A stretch of 64,000 nt of DNA from Anaerococcus jeddahensis. Lineage in GTDB: Bacteria; Bacillota; Clostridia; Tissierellales; Peptoniphilaceae. Below, in pieces: positions 49,426 through 59,252 of this stretch. Position numbers and translations under genes: made by a program. Numbering within the stretch: position 1 is the stretch's first letter; each line of letters begins with the position of its first letter. The stretch lies in assembly GCF_001182725.1 (NCBI RefSeq), contig NZ_CWHU01000005.1:1162271-1226270 (forward strand), read 5' to 3'. The notes under the pieces were generated by a model. That model had not been told where the DNA came from. It saw nothing but the letters and a program-made list of their open reading frames with translations, and made no database searches.

Positions 49426-50670
49426 TTACACTTCGATTTCTCCACTCATAAGTTTGGGCAATAAACGGTCACGGGCATTTTTTAGGCTTTCGATCTGTTT
49501 CGAATGGTTAATTATTTGATGATACAAGCTTTCCGCTATGCAATTATAAGTATCTAAAATTGAATGCGGTGGAACCAATATATTCTGCTGAGCTAAGAAA
49601 TCTTTCCAACGATAATTGACAATACTGCTAGCACTTTTCTTATCAAACTCAGTTGTCTTACCGCTAGAACGTAGGAATTGAAAAGTATCATACATATACT
49701 GAGAATATGGCAATTCATTTATTCTTACCAGTTTGCAGAAACTTGCGCAGATAACAGGACTGCCATATGATTCAAGCATTTCTTTTGTAATCAATAAAGT
49801 TCTTGCAACGCCTTCTGTTTTACTACCACCAGATACCTCAAAAACAATATCACCCTCTTGTAATATTCTCGATGAGAGATTACTTTCAGTATGGTATCTA
49901 AAAGGGATGGAAGACATATCGCCATGAGTAATCCCGTAAAGATCTGTTCCACGGATTACGTAAGCTGGCTTCTCACTCTTTTCCTTTATGTTTTCTTCAC
50001 CCCAACCGCCTCCGATATCAAATGAAATCATATTGCGAAGGGAAACATTTTTCCATCCCTCAGGCAGGCCATCGACAATCTCCACATCTTCATATCCCGG
50101 GAAATGCAAATCAACAAACCATTCCTTGTAAATCCTCTGGGCTGCTTCTTCGAGAAGTTTAATTTGTTCCTTGTTGTTTTCAATCAACCAATTATAAGAA
50201 TCAAGAACACTTACTATTTTATATTGTGTCTCAATTGGCGGAAGATATACTTCAATTGAATTAAATGCACTGTGAGGCAAGTCAGGTTGAGCTGCACCTG
50301 TAGCTCTACTATTTGCCTCTTCATAAAAGCTATTTTCCTGCAATGCATAATATAAATACTGCTGATTCAATATAGATTCATCATTAGACGTAACAGTAAA
50401 ACAATTATTATGTACTACACCATGCTGATTTCTAAAAACGAGCCCTACTTGACCTGTTCTCGTATATATAATATCGCTTTCTTCGGCAATAAATTTTTCA
50501 GGTATGGTATCTCTAACAAAAACGCTAAAATTCCCATCTTTCATATCACCAATTCTTAAAAGATGTAGTTGAGTAGGCTCTTCTGACATATGGTGATTAG
50601 TCTTTTTGTTAATTGCAAATCCTTGTCTTAAAGAAACTAATTCTCCTATTTGTTTTTTTTCCCAACTCAT
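49426..50670 (-). CDS. hsdS: Type I restriction enzyme, specificity subunit HsdS
   Basis: A 414-residue subunit with two target-recognition domains (about residues 1-150 and 205-370), each followed by a conserved helix: KIVSVLDSYNWLIENNKEQ (~160) and a C-terminal helix with QIINHSKQIESLKNARDRLL leading to PKLMSGEIEV. The two TRDs set the two halves of the DNA target. The N-terminus starts SWEKKQIGELVSLRQGF. The gene overlaps hsdM by 4 bp. The target sequence cannot be predicted by eye. No extra hsdS or recombinase for phase variation is seen nearby. Confidence 0.95.
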   Translation of the reverse strand: MSWEKKQIGELVSLRQGFAINKKTNHHMSEEPTQLHLLRIGDMKDGNFSVFVRDTIPEKFIAEESDIIYTRTGQVGLVFRNQHGVVHNNCFTVTSNDESILNQQYLYYALQENSFYEEANSRATGAAQPDLPHSAFNSIEVYLPPIETQYKIVSVLDSYNWLIENNKEQIKLLEEAAQRIYKEWFVDLHFPGYEDVEIVDGLPEGWKNVSLRNMISFDIGGGWGEENIKEKSEKPAYVIRGTDLYGITHGDMSSIPFRYHTESNLSSRILQEGDIVFEVSGGSKTEGVARTLLITKEMLESYGSPVICASFCKLVRINELPYSQYMYDTFQFLRSSGKTTEFDKKSASSIVNYRWKDFLAQQNILVPPHSILDTYNCIAESLYHQIINHSKQIESLKNARDRLLPKLMSGEIEV

Positions 50671-52487
50671 AACCCCATCTCCTTCAAATTCTGTGAGATG
50701 GAATCCATAAAGTCGTTTGATTCTGCTTGTAGAGAAAGAAGTTCTTTGTGGATTTCTGTCATGCGTTCTTCAAAGTCCACGCCATCATCTTCGATAGGAG
50801 CAACACCTACATATGCTCCCGGAGTAAGTGACCAGCCTTTTTCTTCGATTTCAGAAATGGTAGCAAGCTTACATAAACCAAGTATATCGGCATATACGCC
50901 TTCACCAAATTTCTCATAAAGCCAATTAGCTTCCTTGGCTACCGTGAGAACTTCGGTAAGTTCTGCGATTTTAATATCATAAGCTTCCTGTGTTTTTTTC
51001 TTTTCACGCTTTTCAGCTGATTCGACAGCTTTCTTTGTTTCTGAACGTAGTGCTTTTGCTTTCTCTGATAACTCATGCACCTGTTCTGCAAAAGGCTTAT
51101 CACTACCAAGTGCGAAGCGATACTCGTTAAGAAGAGCAGAGTATTTATCAATCTCTCCACGATAAAGCCGCACAATTGCATTCATGTTTTTAAGCTGCCA
51201 TTCAGACCGTTCGTTAAGAGTACGGTCTACGACTGTATAGTAATTTCTTGCATCGATGAAAAGGACCTTGTCTTTGATAGGCTCGGCTTTTCCCTTATCA
51301 AAGAACCAAAGAGAACAAGGTAATGATTTGGTATAGAAAAAGTTATTACCGACACTAATCATGGCATCGACATGACCTGTTTTAACAAGACTTTCTCTGA
51401 TGATTTTGTCCTTGCCTTGACTATCTGTAGCAGATGAAGCCATGACAAATCCTGCACGACCTTTTTCATTGAGGTAACTATAGAAGTAAGAAATCCAAAG
51501 ATAATTCGCATTTCCAACTTCTTTATTTTTATTAACGCTTGGCATGCCAAAAGGCAGACGCTTGGCACTTTCACATGATTCGGCCTTTACCTTATCTACA
51601 TTGAAAGGTGGATTTGCCATTATATAATCGCAAGAACCTTCAAGGTTGTGGGCATCGTAATAGAAAGTGTTAGCTTGGTCGCCGGATTTTATGACACCGG
51701 TAAGGCCATGAACTGCCATATTCATAAGACAAAGCTGAGCGTTATATTCAACCTTCTCCTGACCATAGAAGGTCATAGCGCTGTTAGCGTTTATTCCAGT
51801 AGCATTTACAAAATCACCTGACTGAATGAACATCCCACCACTGCCACAGGCAGGGTCCAGTAAGACGCCACTTTTAGGTTCAATAATATTAACAATCATC
51901 TTTACAAGAGACTTAGGTGTAAAGAAAACACCATCATCTGATGCTATATTTTTTGCAAATTTATTTAAGAAGTACTCATAGATTCTTCCGATGATATCTC
52001 CGCCGATTGTATCAAGAGCAGAGTTATTAAATATACGAAGAAGTTCTGCTAAAATCTCATCTGAAAAATCAGTATAGCTTTTAGGCAGTACTCCTACTAA
52101 TTGCTCGCTCTGATCTTCAATGAGCTGCATAGCATTGTTGACTACTTCCCCTAAACTATTCATAGTGTGACCATCTTTATTAACAAGTTCTGCAGAAGAA
52201 ATATCTTCAGGAAGGTTCAACAAGTAATCATATTGTGCTTCTTTTGGAAGATATAAGGCACTCTTAACTTTGAAGTCACTTGCCTCAATAGGCATAAGTC
52301 GACCTCCACGAGATGGACGTCCTTTTAAAATCTCTCTTTCAACCATCTTGTATCTACTATAGGCGTAGCGTAGGAAAATAAGCCCAAGTACAGGCATACA
52401 ATATTGATTTGATGTCAGTTTTGAACCTGCACGTAATAAATCAGCGGATTCCCATAATTCTGATTCAAGTTTTCTTATATTAATCAT
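50667..52487 (-). CDS. hsdM: Type I restriction enzyme, N6-adenine methyltransferase subunit HsdM
   Basis: A 606-residue subunit. The N-terminal helical domain (LWESADLLRAGSKLTSNQY) is followed by the methylase core: SAM motif LLDPACGSGGMFIQ (~205) and catalytic NPPFNV (~282). The C-terminal third is coiled-coil rich (KALRSETKKAVESAEKREKK, ~490) and contacts HsdS. It methylates adenine in the target for self-protection. It overlaps the xre gene by 4 bp upstream and hsdS by 4 bp downstream. Confidence 0.96.
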   Translation of the reverse strand: MINIRKLESELWESADLLRAGSKLTSNQYCMPVLGLIFLRYAYSRYKMVEREILKGRPSRGGRLMPIEASDFKVKSALYLPKEAQYDYLLNLPEDISSAELVNKDGHTMNSLGEVVNNAMQLIEDQSEQLVGVLPKSYTDFSDEILAELLRIFNNSALDTIGGDIIGRIYEYFLNKFAKNIASDDGVFFTPKSLVKMIVNIIEPKSGVLLDPACGSGGMFIQSGDFVNATGINANSAMTFYGQEKVEYNAQLCLMNMAVHGLTGVIKSGDQANTFYYDAHNLEGSCDYIMANPPFNVDKVKAESCESAKRLPFGMPSVNKNKEVGNANYLWISYFYSYLNEKGRAGFVMASSATDSQGKDKIIRESLVKTGHVDAMISVGNNFFYTKSLPCSLWFFDKGKAEPIKDKVLFIDARNYYTVVDRTLNERSEWQLKNMNAIVRLYRGEIDKYSALLNEYRFALGSDKPFAEQVHELSEKAKALRSETKKAVESAEKREKKKTQEAYDIKIAELTEVLTVAKEANWLYEKFGEGVYADILGLCKLATISEIEEKGWSLTPGAYVGVAPIEDDGVDFEERMTEIHKELLSLQAESNDFMDSISQNLKEMGL

Positions 52488-52720
52488 TTAGATTTCCTCT
52501 CCACTTTAAAGTTAAGCCATGACTCTTCAAGGCCTGTATATTCCAAATCGTTCTTAAGACAGAACTCCTTTATATTCTTCATTGCATTAAGGTTAGGCTT
52601 TGCTTTACCGCCTTCCCATCTATTAACAGTAGAAAATGCCACTTGTATTTCTTTGGCAAAGTCGTGCTGTGTTAAAAAGCATCTCTTTCTGATTCTTTTA
52701 ATTTCTTCTGGAAATCCCAT
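52484..52720 (-). CDS. XRE-family HTH regulator of the R-M operon
   Basis: A 78-residue Cro/CI-type HTH protein (RKRCFLTQHDFAKEIQVAFS, then VNRWEGGKAKPN). It is the first gene of the R-M operon and overlaps hsdM by 4 bp. It is likely a controller that times or limits expression of the system, like C proteins; this is inferred from position. A GGAG site precedes the ATG. Confidence 0.85.
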   Translation of the reverse strand: MGFPEEIKRIRKRCFLTQHDFAKEIQVAFSTVNRWEGGKAKPNLNAMKNIKEFCLKNDLEYTGLEESWLNFKVERKSK

Positions 52721-53103
52721 CTTGCATCTCCTTTTCTTGAATATCTCATAAATATAGCGTTATCATATCACAAAAATGTGAATTTTTCTACTCTCCAGTC
52801 TATATGTAACTTTTGCAGATGGACTGGAGAGTAGAAAGAACTGGACCAAAGACAAATTGAACTTAAGGAGTTCATAGATAAATCAAAAGAAGTTTTGTAG
52901 AGAGAATTGATGCTTACAAACCAAAAAAGGTACTGGAATTAACTAAAAAAAGACAATTTGTATCCATTGAAACTTCATTGATGCAGTTGATATTCCGGCA
53001 AAGCATGAAAAAAACGGCATAACCTACATTTTCGTAAGTTATGCCGATTATTTCAGATATTAATAATTCCTAATTGATTTCACCTATTAGGATTTTTTCT
53101 TTA
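52721..53103. other. Decayed coding DNA beside the R-M operon
   Basis: No intact gene. A short frame near 52844-52900 (ELDQRQIELKEFIDKSKEVL) looks like the tail of a larger coiled-coil or recombinase-type protein, and a second frame (52912 on) continues in another register, as in a broken gene. CTCCAGTC and GACTGGAG (52792-52829) form an inverted pair. The right end holds the htrA terminator. Confidence 0.4.
53007..53046 (-). terminator. Terminator downstream of htrA
   Basis: CGGCATAAC pairs perfectly with GTTATGCCG around a 14-nt loop, with TTTTTTTC on the minus strand. Confidence 0.8.
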
Positions 53104-54324
53104 CTATGGTCTTAGCCAATCAGGAAGTATTTGATTATTATCTTCTTTTTCTTCCTTATTTTCATTTTTTGGGTTTGCTTCTTTGAATTCTTCTATATTT
53201 GATGAGTCCATGGTAAATTTAAAATCAAAATCTTTTACATCTCCTGCTCTTACAATTTCAATTTTGCATGTATCGCCTACATTGTAATTTAGAAGAATTT
53301 TCTTTAAGTTTGACATATCTTTTACTCTTTGTCCATCAATTTCTGTAATTATATCGCCTTTTCTAAAATAATTTTTTGCATCATCTGAAATTGATTGAAC
53401 ATAAACTCCATCTTCGCTTCCTACTGTTTTTGGATCAATATTATTTGATTGTAAAAGTAGGTCAAGATTTATTCCTGTAATTCCCAAATAAACTGAGTTA
53501 AATTTGCCGTTTTTTGCTATTTCTTTTATTACTTTTTTTGCTAAATTTACTGGTATTGCAAAACCTATCCCATCGGAATTTCCTGCTTTTGCTGTGTTTA
53601 TTCCTATTAATTCTCCTTTTGAATTTAATAGGGCTCCACCTGAATTCCCTGCATTTATTGCTGCATCAGTTTGCATTAATCCGTCCATTCTTGCTCCATT
53701 TTGAAATGAAACGGTCCTACCAAGTCCTGATATTATTCCGCTTGTAACTGTTGATTGTAGTTCAAGACCTAGTGGATTTCCGATTGCCACCGCCTTATCT
53801 CCAACATTTACCTTATCACTATCTCCCAAATCTATTGGGCTTAAATTATTTGCTTCAACTTTTATTACAGCAAGGTCAAGGGTTGTATCATTCCAAACAA
53901 GTTTCGCTTTTTTTGTTTTATTGTCTGATAATAAAACATTAATTTCACTGGCATCTCCATTACTTACAACGTGTGAATTTGTCAAAATATATCCGTCTTT
54001 TGTAACAATTGATCCTGAACCAACTCCTTCAACATAACCTGTTTGTGGTCCAAAAATTGTATTTTGAGTTGCTTTTGTTTTAGTTGTAATTCCAACTACA
54101 GAATCTATGCTTTTTTTAACAACAGCCCTTTCCATTGTTATTTCATCAGTAGGATTTATATTTACAACACTTTTATTTTTAGTCTCTTTTGGTATTTCAT
54201 TTTTATTTTCATTTTTTAAAGAACTGCCCAAAAGTGAAAAAACTAAAAATCCACCCAAAACAGCTCCAATAAGTCCTGAAAGAAAATTAGAAAATCCGCC
54301 AGAACCTCTATTTTTTCTAGCCAT
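53104..54324 (-). CDS. HtrA/DegP-type serine protease
   Basis: A 406-residue membrane-anchored protease. The basic N-terminus and one membrane segment (~12-32) lead to a trypsin-like domain with catalytic His in TNSHVVS (~117), Asp in TTLDLAVIKVE (~147) and Ser in AGNSGGALLNS (~228). One PDZ domain follows (~295-375) and an acidic tail. It degrades or refolds damaged extracytoplasmic proteins. It appears monocistronic, between the R-M island and the arginine deiminase operon. Confidence 0.94.
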   Translation of the reverse strand: MARKNRGSGGFSNFLSGLIGAVLGGFLVFSLLGSSLKNENKNEIPKETKNKSVVNINPTDEITMERAVVKKSIDSVVGITTKTKATQNTIFGPQTGYVEGVGSGSIVTKDGYILTNSHVVSNGDASEINVLLSDNKTKKAKLVWNDTTLDLAVIKVEANNLSPIDLGDSDKVNVGDKAVAIGNPLGLELQSTVTSGIISGLGRTVSFQNGARMDGLMQTDAAINAGNSGGALLNSKGELIGINTAKAGNSDGIGFAIPVNLAKKVIKEIAKNGKFNSVYLGITGINLDLLLQSNNIDPKTVGSEDGVYVQSISDDAKNYFRKGDIITEIDGQRVKDMSNLKKILLNYNVGDTCKIEIVRAGDVKDFDFKFTMDSSNIEEFKEANPKNENKEEKEDNNQILPDWLRP

Positions 54325-54430
54325 ATTCCCTCCTTATACTTTTGTCTATATTATTATATACAAAATTGTAAATAATATGTTATTAATATTTTTTAAAATT
54401 TTAAAAAATATTTTGGAAAATTTAATAATC

Positions 54431-54466
54431 AAAAAAAAACAAACCCAGAAAATTCTGAGTTTGTTT
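54431..54466 (-). terminator. Terminator of the arginine deiminase operon
   Basis: AAACAAAC-c-CAGAA pairs with TTCTG-a-GTTTGTTT. A run of nine T follows on the minus strand. Confidence 0.85.
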
Positions 54467-54477
54467 ATAATTTTTTA

Positions 54478-55983
54478 TTACATTACAGCCATTGCAATTG
54501 ATAAAATAATTATATTTGCAATCATTACTATAAAGAATGGTTTCTTTACCCATTTTAAATATGAAGAATATTCTACTCTTGCTGCTGCAAGTCCACCCAT
54601 TACAACTCCTGATGTTGGTGTAACAAAGTTTACTAATCCGCAGGCAGCACAGAATATCATAATCATGATATTAGGGTCATATCCTAATTGATGAGCAAGT
54701 GAACCCATGATTGGAATTGATAAGGCTGCTAGTCCTGATGTTGATGGTACTAAGAATGATAATACCATGTAAATCAAGTAAGCAAGTGGAGCAAATACGA
54801 ATGGTGATACTCCTCTTAATAATTTAGCTGAATTTTGTAGAATGAAGAAATCTAAGTGTGTAGCACTCATTACTACTGTAATTCCTCTTGCTACTGCTAT
54901 GATTAATCCTACAGATAATAAATCTGCAGCTCCTGCTATAAATCCATCTACGTATTCTTTTTCACCAATTCTTGCTACTATAGCAATTACTATACTTGAA
55001 AGAGTAAATAAAGCTGCCAAATCTTTAAAGTACCATTGTCCTAAAGGTGAGCCTGTTAGGAAGTCTGACCAACCAAAAACTTTCAAATAAGCTTCTTCAT
55101 CGCCATGGAAATTAATATCTGCATAAGAGATAAGTGAAGCAATCATTATTACAAATGTAATTGCAAATACTGTTAGAACTGCTTTATGAGTTCCTGTAAA
55201 TTCTAATTCTCCTTCAGTATCTTTTGCAAAATATTCTTGCATTTCATGTTTTTCATTTGATGATAATACTGAATTTTCTTTATTTTCTAATAATTTCTTA
55301 GCATAATTTAATACAAATTTTATAACAATTATATCTGTTGACAACCAAAGTATAACACCAATAATCATTACTGTTGTTGCATTTGATTTAATTCCAACTG
55401 ATTCTAGAGCTCCCATAGCTGCAGATGTTGCAAATGGGTTGATTGTTGAACCTAGTACACCGGCTCCGGCTCCGAGTAGAACTGTACCAACTGCTACCAT
55501 TGTATCTAGTCCTGCTGCAACCATTGCTGCTGTAATTAATGGATAAAAACCAATTGTTTCTTCTGCCATTCCGTAAGTAGATCCACCTACTGAGAATAAG
55601 AACATTAATACTGCAATTAGTCTTCCTTCTTTACCTTTGTTCTTTCTTACTAATGAACGAATCCCAGCTTCCATAGCGCCAGTACTCATAACTATACCTA
55701 TAAATCCACCAATACATAAAATGAATATAATAAGATCAGCGGCATCCATAAATCCGTTTGGAATAGCCATTACAAAGTCACTTAAGCTAGCACTTTGCAC
55801 AGTAACTGTTTCTCCTGCCTTAACTTTATCAATAAGTTCGCCGTACTTACCTGGATCCAATGTTTTGATAATATCTTTATCTATTGGTTGTCCATTTGTT
55901 AATAAAGTGATAAGACATACAACAGCTAGAACTATCATTAAGATAGAAAATGCACTTAGTGATTTTTTCTTCTTTTTTTCCAT
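54478..55983 (-). CDS. YfcC-family basic amino acid antiporter (arginine/ornithine exchange)
   Basis: A 501-residue membrane protein with about 12 hydrophobic segments and a soluble loop around residues 45-75. The conserved stretch FSVGGSTYGMAEETIGFYPL (~130) and GAGAGVLGSTINPFATSAA (~170) mark the YfcC/DcuC-like superfamily. It is the last gene of the arc operon. The usual role there is to import arginine in exchange for ornithine (ArcD-like function by an unrelated family); substrate inferred from context. Confidence 0.85.
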   Translation of the reverse strand: MEKKKKKSLSAFSILMIVLAVVCLITLLTNGQPIDKDIIKTLDPGKYGELIDKVKAGETVTVQSASLSDFVMAIPNGFMDAADLIIFILCIGGFIGIVMSTGAMEAGIRSLVRKNKGKEGRLIAVLMFLFSVGGSTYGMAEETIGFYPLITAAMVAAGLDTMVAVGTVLLGAGAGVLGSTINPFATSAAMGALESVGIKSNATTVMIIGVILWLSTDIIVIKFVLNYAKKLLENKENSVLSSNEKHEMQEYFAKDTEGELEFTGTHKAVLTVFAITFVIMIASLISYADINFHGDEEAYLKVFGWSDFLTGSPLGQWYFKDLAALFTLSSIVIAIVARIGEKEYVDGFIAGAADLLSVGLIIAVARGITVVMSATHLDFFILQNSAKLLRGVSPFVFAPLAYLIYMVLSFLVPSTSGLAALSIPIMGSLAHQLGYDPNIMIMIFCAACGLVNFVTPTSGVVMGGLAAARVEYSSYLKWVKKPFFIVMIANIIILSIAMAVM

Positions 55984-55992
55984 AGAAAACTC

Positions 55993-56928
55993 CTATTTTT
56001 TGATTATAGTTCCTGTTTTTCCTTCTAATGCTTCAGCTGCTTTTTCTAAAGATGTAATAAGTGCTTGGCCTTGATCTGAATTTTCAACAAATTCTAAACA
56101 AGCTTCTACTTTTGGAAGCATTGAACCAGGAGCAAAGTGTCCTTCTTCAATATATTGTTTAGCTTGATCAATTGTCATTTCTTTTATTTCTTCTTGATTT
56201 GGTTTGTTGAAATTAATCATAACCCTATCTACTGCTGTTAGAATCACTAACATATCAGCATTTAATTCTTTTGCTAACAATGCAGATGATCTGTCTTTAT
56301 CGATTACAGCTGGCACACCTTGTAAACCTTCTTCTGTGTTTATTACTGGTACACCACCTCCACCTACTGTTATTACGATATTTCCGTTTGAAACCAAATT
56401 TTCTACTACGTTTATTTCAACGATTTCTTTTGGTATTGGGCTTGCTACAACTCTTCTGTAACCTCTTCCCGCATCTTCAACGTACTCATATCCGTTTTCT
56501 TTTGCTTTTGCTTCAGCTTCTTCTTTAGTTAAGAAACTTCCTATTGGTTTGGTAGGTTTGTTGAAAGCTTCATCATCTTTGTCAACTAAAACTTGTGTTA
56601 CTACACATGCAATTTCAGAATCTTTGCCTCTTTTTTTAAGTTCATTTCTGATTGATTGTGATAGATGATATCCAATATATCCTTGGCTCATTGCTCCACA
56701 TTCAGGGAAAGGCATTTCTGGTGTATTTCCACCATTATTTGCTGAAAATTCCATAGCATTGTTTATCATTCCAACTTGTGGACCATTTCCGTGTCCAACA
56801 GCAACATCATAATTTTCTGATAAATCTACTATTGTTTTAGCTGTCTTTTTAACTAATTCTAATTGCTCTTCAGGGGTATTGCCTAAAGCATTACCCCCGA
56901 GAGCGATAACTAATCTTTTTTTTGTCAT
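55993..56928 (-). CDS. arcC: Carbamate kinase
   Basis: A 311-residue amino-acid-kinase-fold enzyme that makes ATP from carbamoyl phosphate, the energy-yielding last step of arginine fermentation. Visible: VIALGGNALGN at the start, VGHGNGPQVGMINNAM (~45), TVGGGGVPVI (~195) and DKDRSSALLAKELNADMLVI (~215). It lies 26 bp behind arcB and 9 bp before the antiporter gene. Confidence 0.96.
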   Translation of the reverse strand: MTKKRLVIALGGNALGNTPEEQLELVKKTAKTIVDLSENYDVAVGHGNGPQVGMINNAMEFSANNGGNTPEMPFPECGAMSQGYIGYHLSQSIRNELKKRGKDSEIACVVTQVLVDKDDEAFNKPTKPIGSFLTKEEAEAKAKENGYEYVEDAGRGYRRVVASPIPKEIVEINVVENLVSNGNIVITVGGGGVPVINTEEGLQGVPAVIDKDRSSALLAKELNADMLVILTAVDRVMINFNKPNQEEIKEMTIDQAKQYIEEGHFAPGSMLPKVEACLEFVENSDQGQALITSLEKAAEALEGKTGTIIKK

Positions 56929-56954
56929 CTGTTATATATTATCCGTTTCTTTTT

Positions 56955-57959
56955 CTACTTTAATGTTGCATACATTATAGCTTTGATTGTATGCATTCTG
57001 TTTTCTGCTTGATCAAATACTTTACTTTGTTTTCCTAAGAATACTTCGTCTTTTACTTCCATTCCATCAAGATCATATTTGTCTCCGAATTTTTCGTTAA
57101 CATCTTTTCCTGTTGTTGTTTCAAGATCGTGGAATGATGGTAGACAGTGTAAGAAGATTGCATCGTCATCAGCAAGGTCCATAACTTTTTGGTTTACTTG
57201 GAATGGGTGAAGAATTTCAATTCTCTTTTCCCAAACTTCTTTTGGTTCTCCCATTGATACCCAAATATCTGTGTAAACTGCATGAGCACCTTTTGCTGCT
57301 TCTTCTACGTTTTCTGTAAATTCAACTTTTGATCCGTGAACTTTTGCAAATTCTTTAGCTTCTGCAACTAATTTTTCATCTGCCCATAATTCTTTTGGAC
57401 CGCAACCTGTGTAGTTGATTCCAAGTTTAGCACATGCAACCATAAGTGAGTTACTTACGTTATTTCTGCAGTCGCCCATGAATACAAAGTTTAATCCTTT
57501 AAGGTATCCAAAGTTTTCTTTGATTGTTAGCATATCTGCTATCATTTGTGTTGGGTGGAAATCATCTGTAAGACCATTCCATACTGGAACTCCAGAGTAT
57601 TTAGCTAATTTTTCAACTAAGCTTTGATCAAATCCTCTGTATTCGATTCCGTCATAGAATCTTCCAAGTACTTTTGCTGTATCTTCGATTGATTCTTTGT
57701 GTCCCATTTGGCTTGAACCTGGATCAAGATATGTTACTCCCATTCCTAAGTCCATTCCTGCAACTTCAAATGAACAACGTGTTCTTGTTGAAGTTTTTTC
57801 AAATAATAATACTATATTTTTTCCTTCTAGATATCTGTGAGGTGTTCTTGTCATTTTTAATTTTTTGAACTGTTCACCTAAATCTATTAGGTATTTAATT
57901 TGGTCTTCTGATAGGAATTTTAATCCTAGTATACTTTGTCCTTGTAAATTTACTGGCAT
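56955..57959 (-). CDS. arcB: Catabolic ornithine carbamoyltransferase
   Basis: A 334-residue enzyme that splits citrulline with phosphate into ornithine and carbamoyl phosphate. Carbamoyl-phosphate motif FEKTSTRTRCSFEVA (~54), ornithine-side HPTQMIADMLTI (~136) and HCLPSFHD (~272). Catabolic direction follows from the arcABC context. It lies 66 bp behind arcA. Confidence 0.95.
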   Translation of the reverse strand: MPVNLQGQSILGLKFLSEDQIKYLIDLGEQFKKLKMTRTPHRYLEGKNIVLLFEKTSTRTRCSFEVAGMDLGMGVTYLDPGSSQMGHKESIEDTAKVLGRFYDGIEYRGFDQSLVEKLAKYSGVPVWNGLTDDFHPTQMIADMLTIKENFGYLKGLNFVFMGDCRNNVSNSLMVACAKLGINYTGCGPKELWADEKLVAEAKEFAKVHGSKVEFTENVEEAAKGAHAVYTDIWVSMGEPKEVWEKRIEILHPFQVNQKVMDLADDDAIFLHCLPSFHDLETTTGKDVNEKFGDKYDLDGMEVKDEVFLGKQSKVFDQAENRMHTIKAIMYATLK

Positions 57960-58025
57960 TGTTTTTTTCTCCTTAAATGTTTTTCTTTATTAATTTTTTA
58001 TTTAGTTACTAACTTACTTTTTTTC

Positions 58026-59252
58026 TTATAGTTCTCTTTCAAGAGGCATTGACATACATCTTGGACCACCACGGCCTACTGTAAGGTTGGATGCGTCTAA
58101 TTCTAGTACTTCAATTCCTTCTTTTCTTAGTACTTCGTTTGTTACAATATTTCTCTTGTAAACTAAAACTTTTCCTGGAGCAAGTGTTAATGTGTTTGAT
58201 CCATCATTCCATTGTTCTCTTTCTGCAGCAATTGGGTCTCCACCACCACATGGGATTAGACGAACTTTTTCAATTCCTAATGCTTTTGCAAGGATTTCAT
58301 CTAATTTTCCTGATGCTGTTTCAATGTGTAATTCATTCTTTTCAGCATCTTTTGTTATGATTTTAACTTCCATTTCTTTGATTATTGCTGGATGGTATGT
58401 GAATGCATCATAATCAATTTGTGTAAATACTGTATCTAAGTGCATGAAAGCTCTGTTTTCATCAATCTTTAATGCATAGATTTTTTCAATTTTATTTTCT
58501 ACATCACCAAAGAATAATTTTTCAGCTAATACTTTGATTGCTTCATATTGTGTTCTTTGAGAAATACCAATTAGTAGAGTATTTTCATTTCCGTTGAATG
58601 TATCTCCACCTTCTATATGGTATTCATTTTTTCTACCATAAAGATCTGGAACTTCTTTATATTCTGGGTGGAATCTAAAGATATAATCACAGTAGATTGT
58701 TTCTCTATTTCTTGTTACAGAATACATTTTATTTATAACTGCACCGTATCCTACTGATGCAAATGGATCTCTTGTAAAGTATAGGTTTGGCATTGGGTTA
58801 ATTGCAAGATATGATTTTCCTACAACCATTTCATGAAGATCTTCTTCTGTGAAAAGTCCTAGTTCTTTTAATGTTAAACCAGCCATTGTTTTTTCAACAA
58901 ATTCTTTTGTATCTTCAATTTTTTCTAAATATTCTTTAGCTTTTGCAAGGATTTCTTTATCTTCACATCCTGTTTCACTTAAATATTGTTCTAAGAAAGT
59001 TTCTCTTAATCCTTCATTAGCATCTAGTGTTTCAGCCATTAAATCTTCAAGATAAACAACTTCTACACCGTTGTCTATCATGATATCTGTAAATCTATCA
59101 TGTTCTTCTTGAGCTAATTTTAAATCTGGAATATCATCGAATAATAATTCCTCAAGAGTTGATGGTGTTAAATTTAATAATTCTTCACCTGGTCTGTGTA
59201 CCAAAACTTTTTTAAGTGGCTTAATTTCACTTGTTACTTGTATTTTTGTCAT
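58026..59252 (-). CDS. arcA: Arginine deiminase
   Basis: A 408-residue enzyme that hydrolyses arginine to citrulline and ammonia. Visible: KKVLVHRPGEEL near the N-terminus, MPNLYFTRDPFASVG (~158), the catalytic-acid/His region YHIEGGDTFNGNENT (~215), and the nucleophilic Cys in GGPRCMSMPLERE at the C-terminus. First gene of arcA-arcB-arcC-antiporter; a CTCC/GGAGG site precedes the ATG. Provides ATP and acid neutralisation in an anaerobe. Confidence 0.97.
   Translation of the reverse strand: MTKIQVTSEIKPLKKVLVHRPGEELLNLTPSTLEELLFDDIPDLKLAQEEHDRFTDIMIDNGVEVVYLEDLMAETLDANEGLRETFLEQYLSETGCEDKEILAKAKEYLEKIEDTKEFVEKTMAGLTLKELGLFTEEDLHEMVVGKSYLAINPMPNLYFTRDPFASVGYGAVINKMYSVTRNRETIYCDYIFRFHPEYKEVPDLYGRKNEYHIEGGDTFNGNENTLLIGISQRTQYEAIKVLAEKLFFGDVENKIEKIYALKIDENRAFMHLDTVFTQIDYDAFTYHPAIIKEMEVKIITKDAEKNELHIETASGKLDEILAKALGIEKVRLIPCGGGDPIAAEREQWNDGSNTLTLAPGKVLVYKRNIVTNEVLRKEGIEVLELDASNLTVGRGGPRCMSMPLEREL

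Noticed and set aside
46267..52720. BREX, DISARM or another multi-gene defence system built on the R-M genes
   Set aside because: Only the classical type I set plus one HTH gene is present; no PglZ, BrxC, DrmA or other extra partners.
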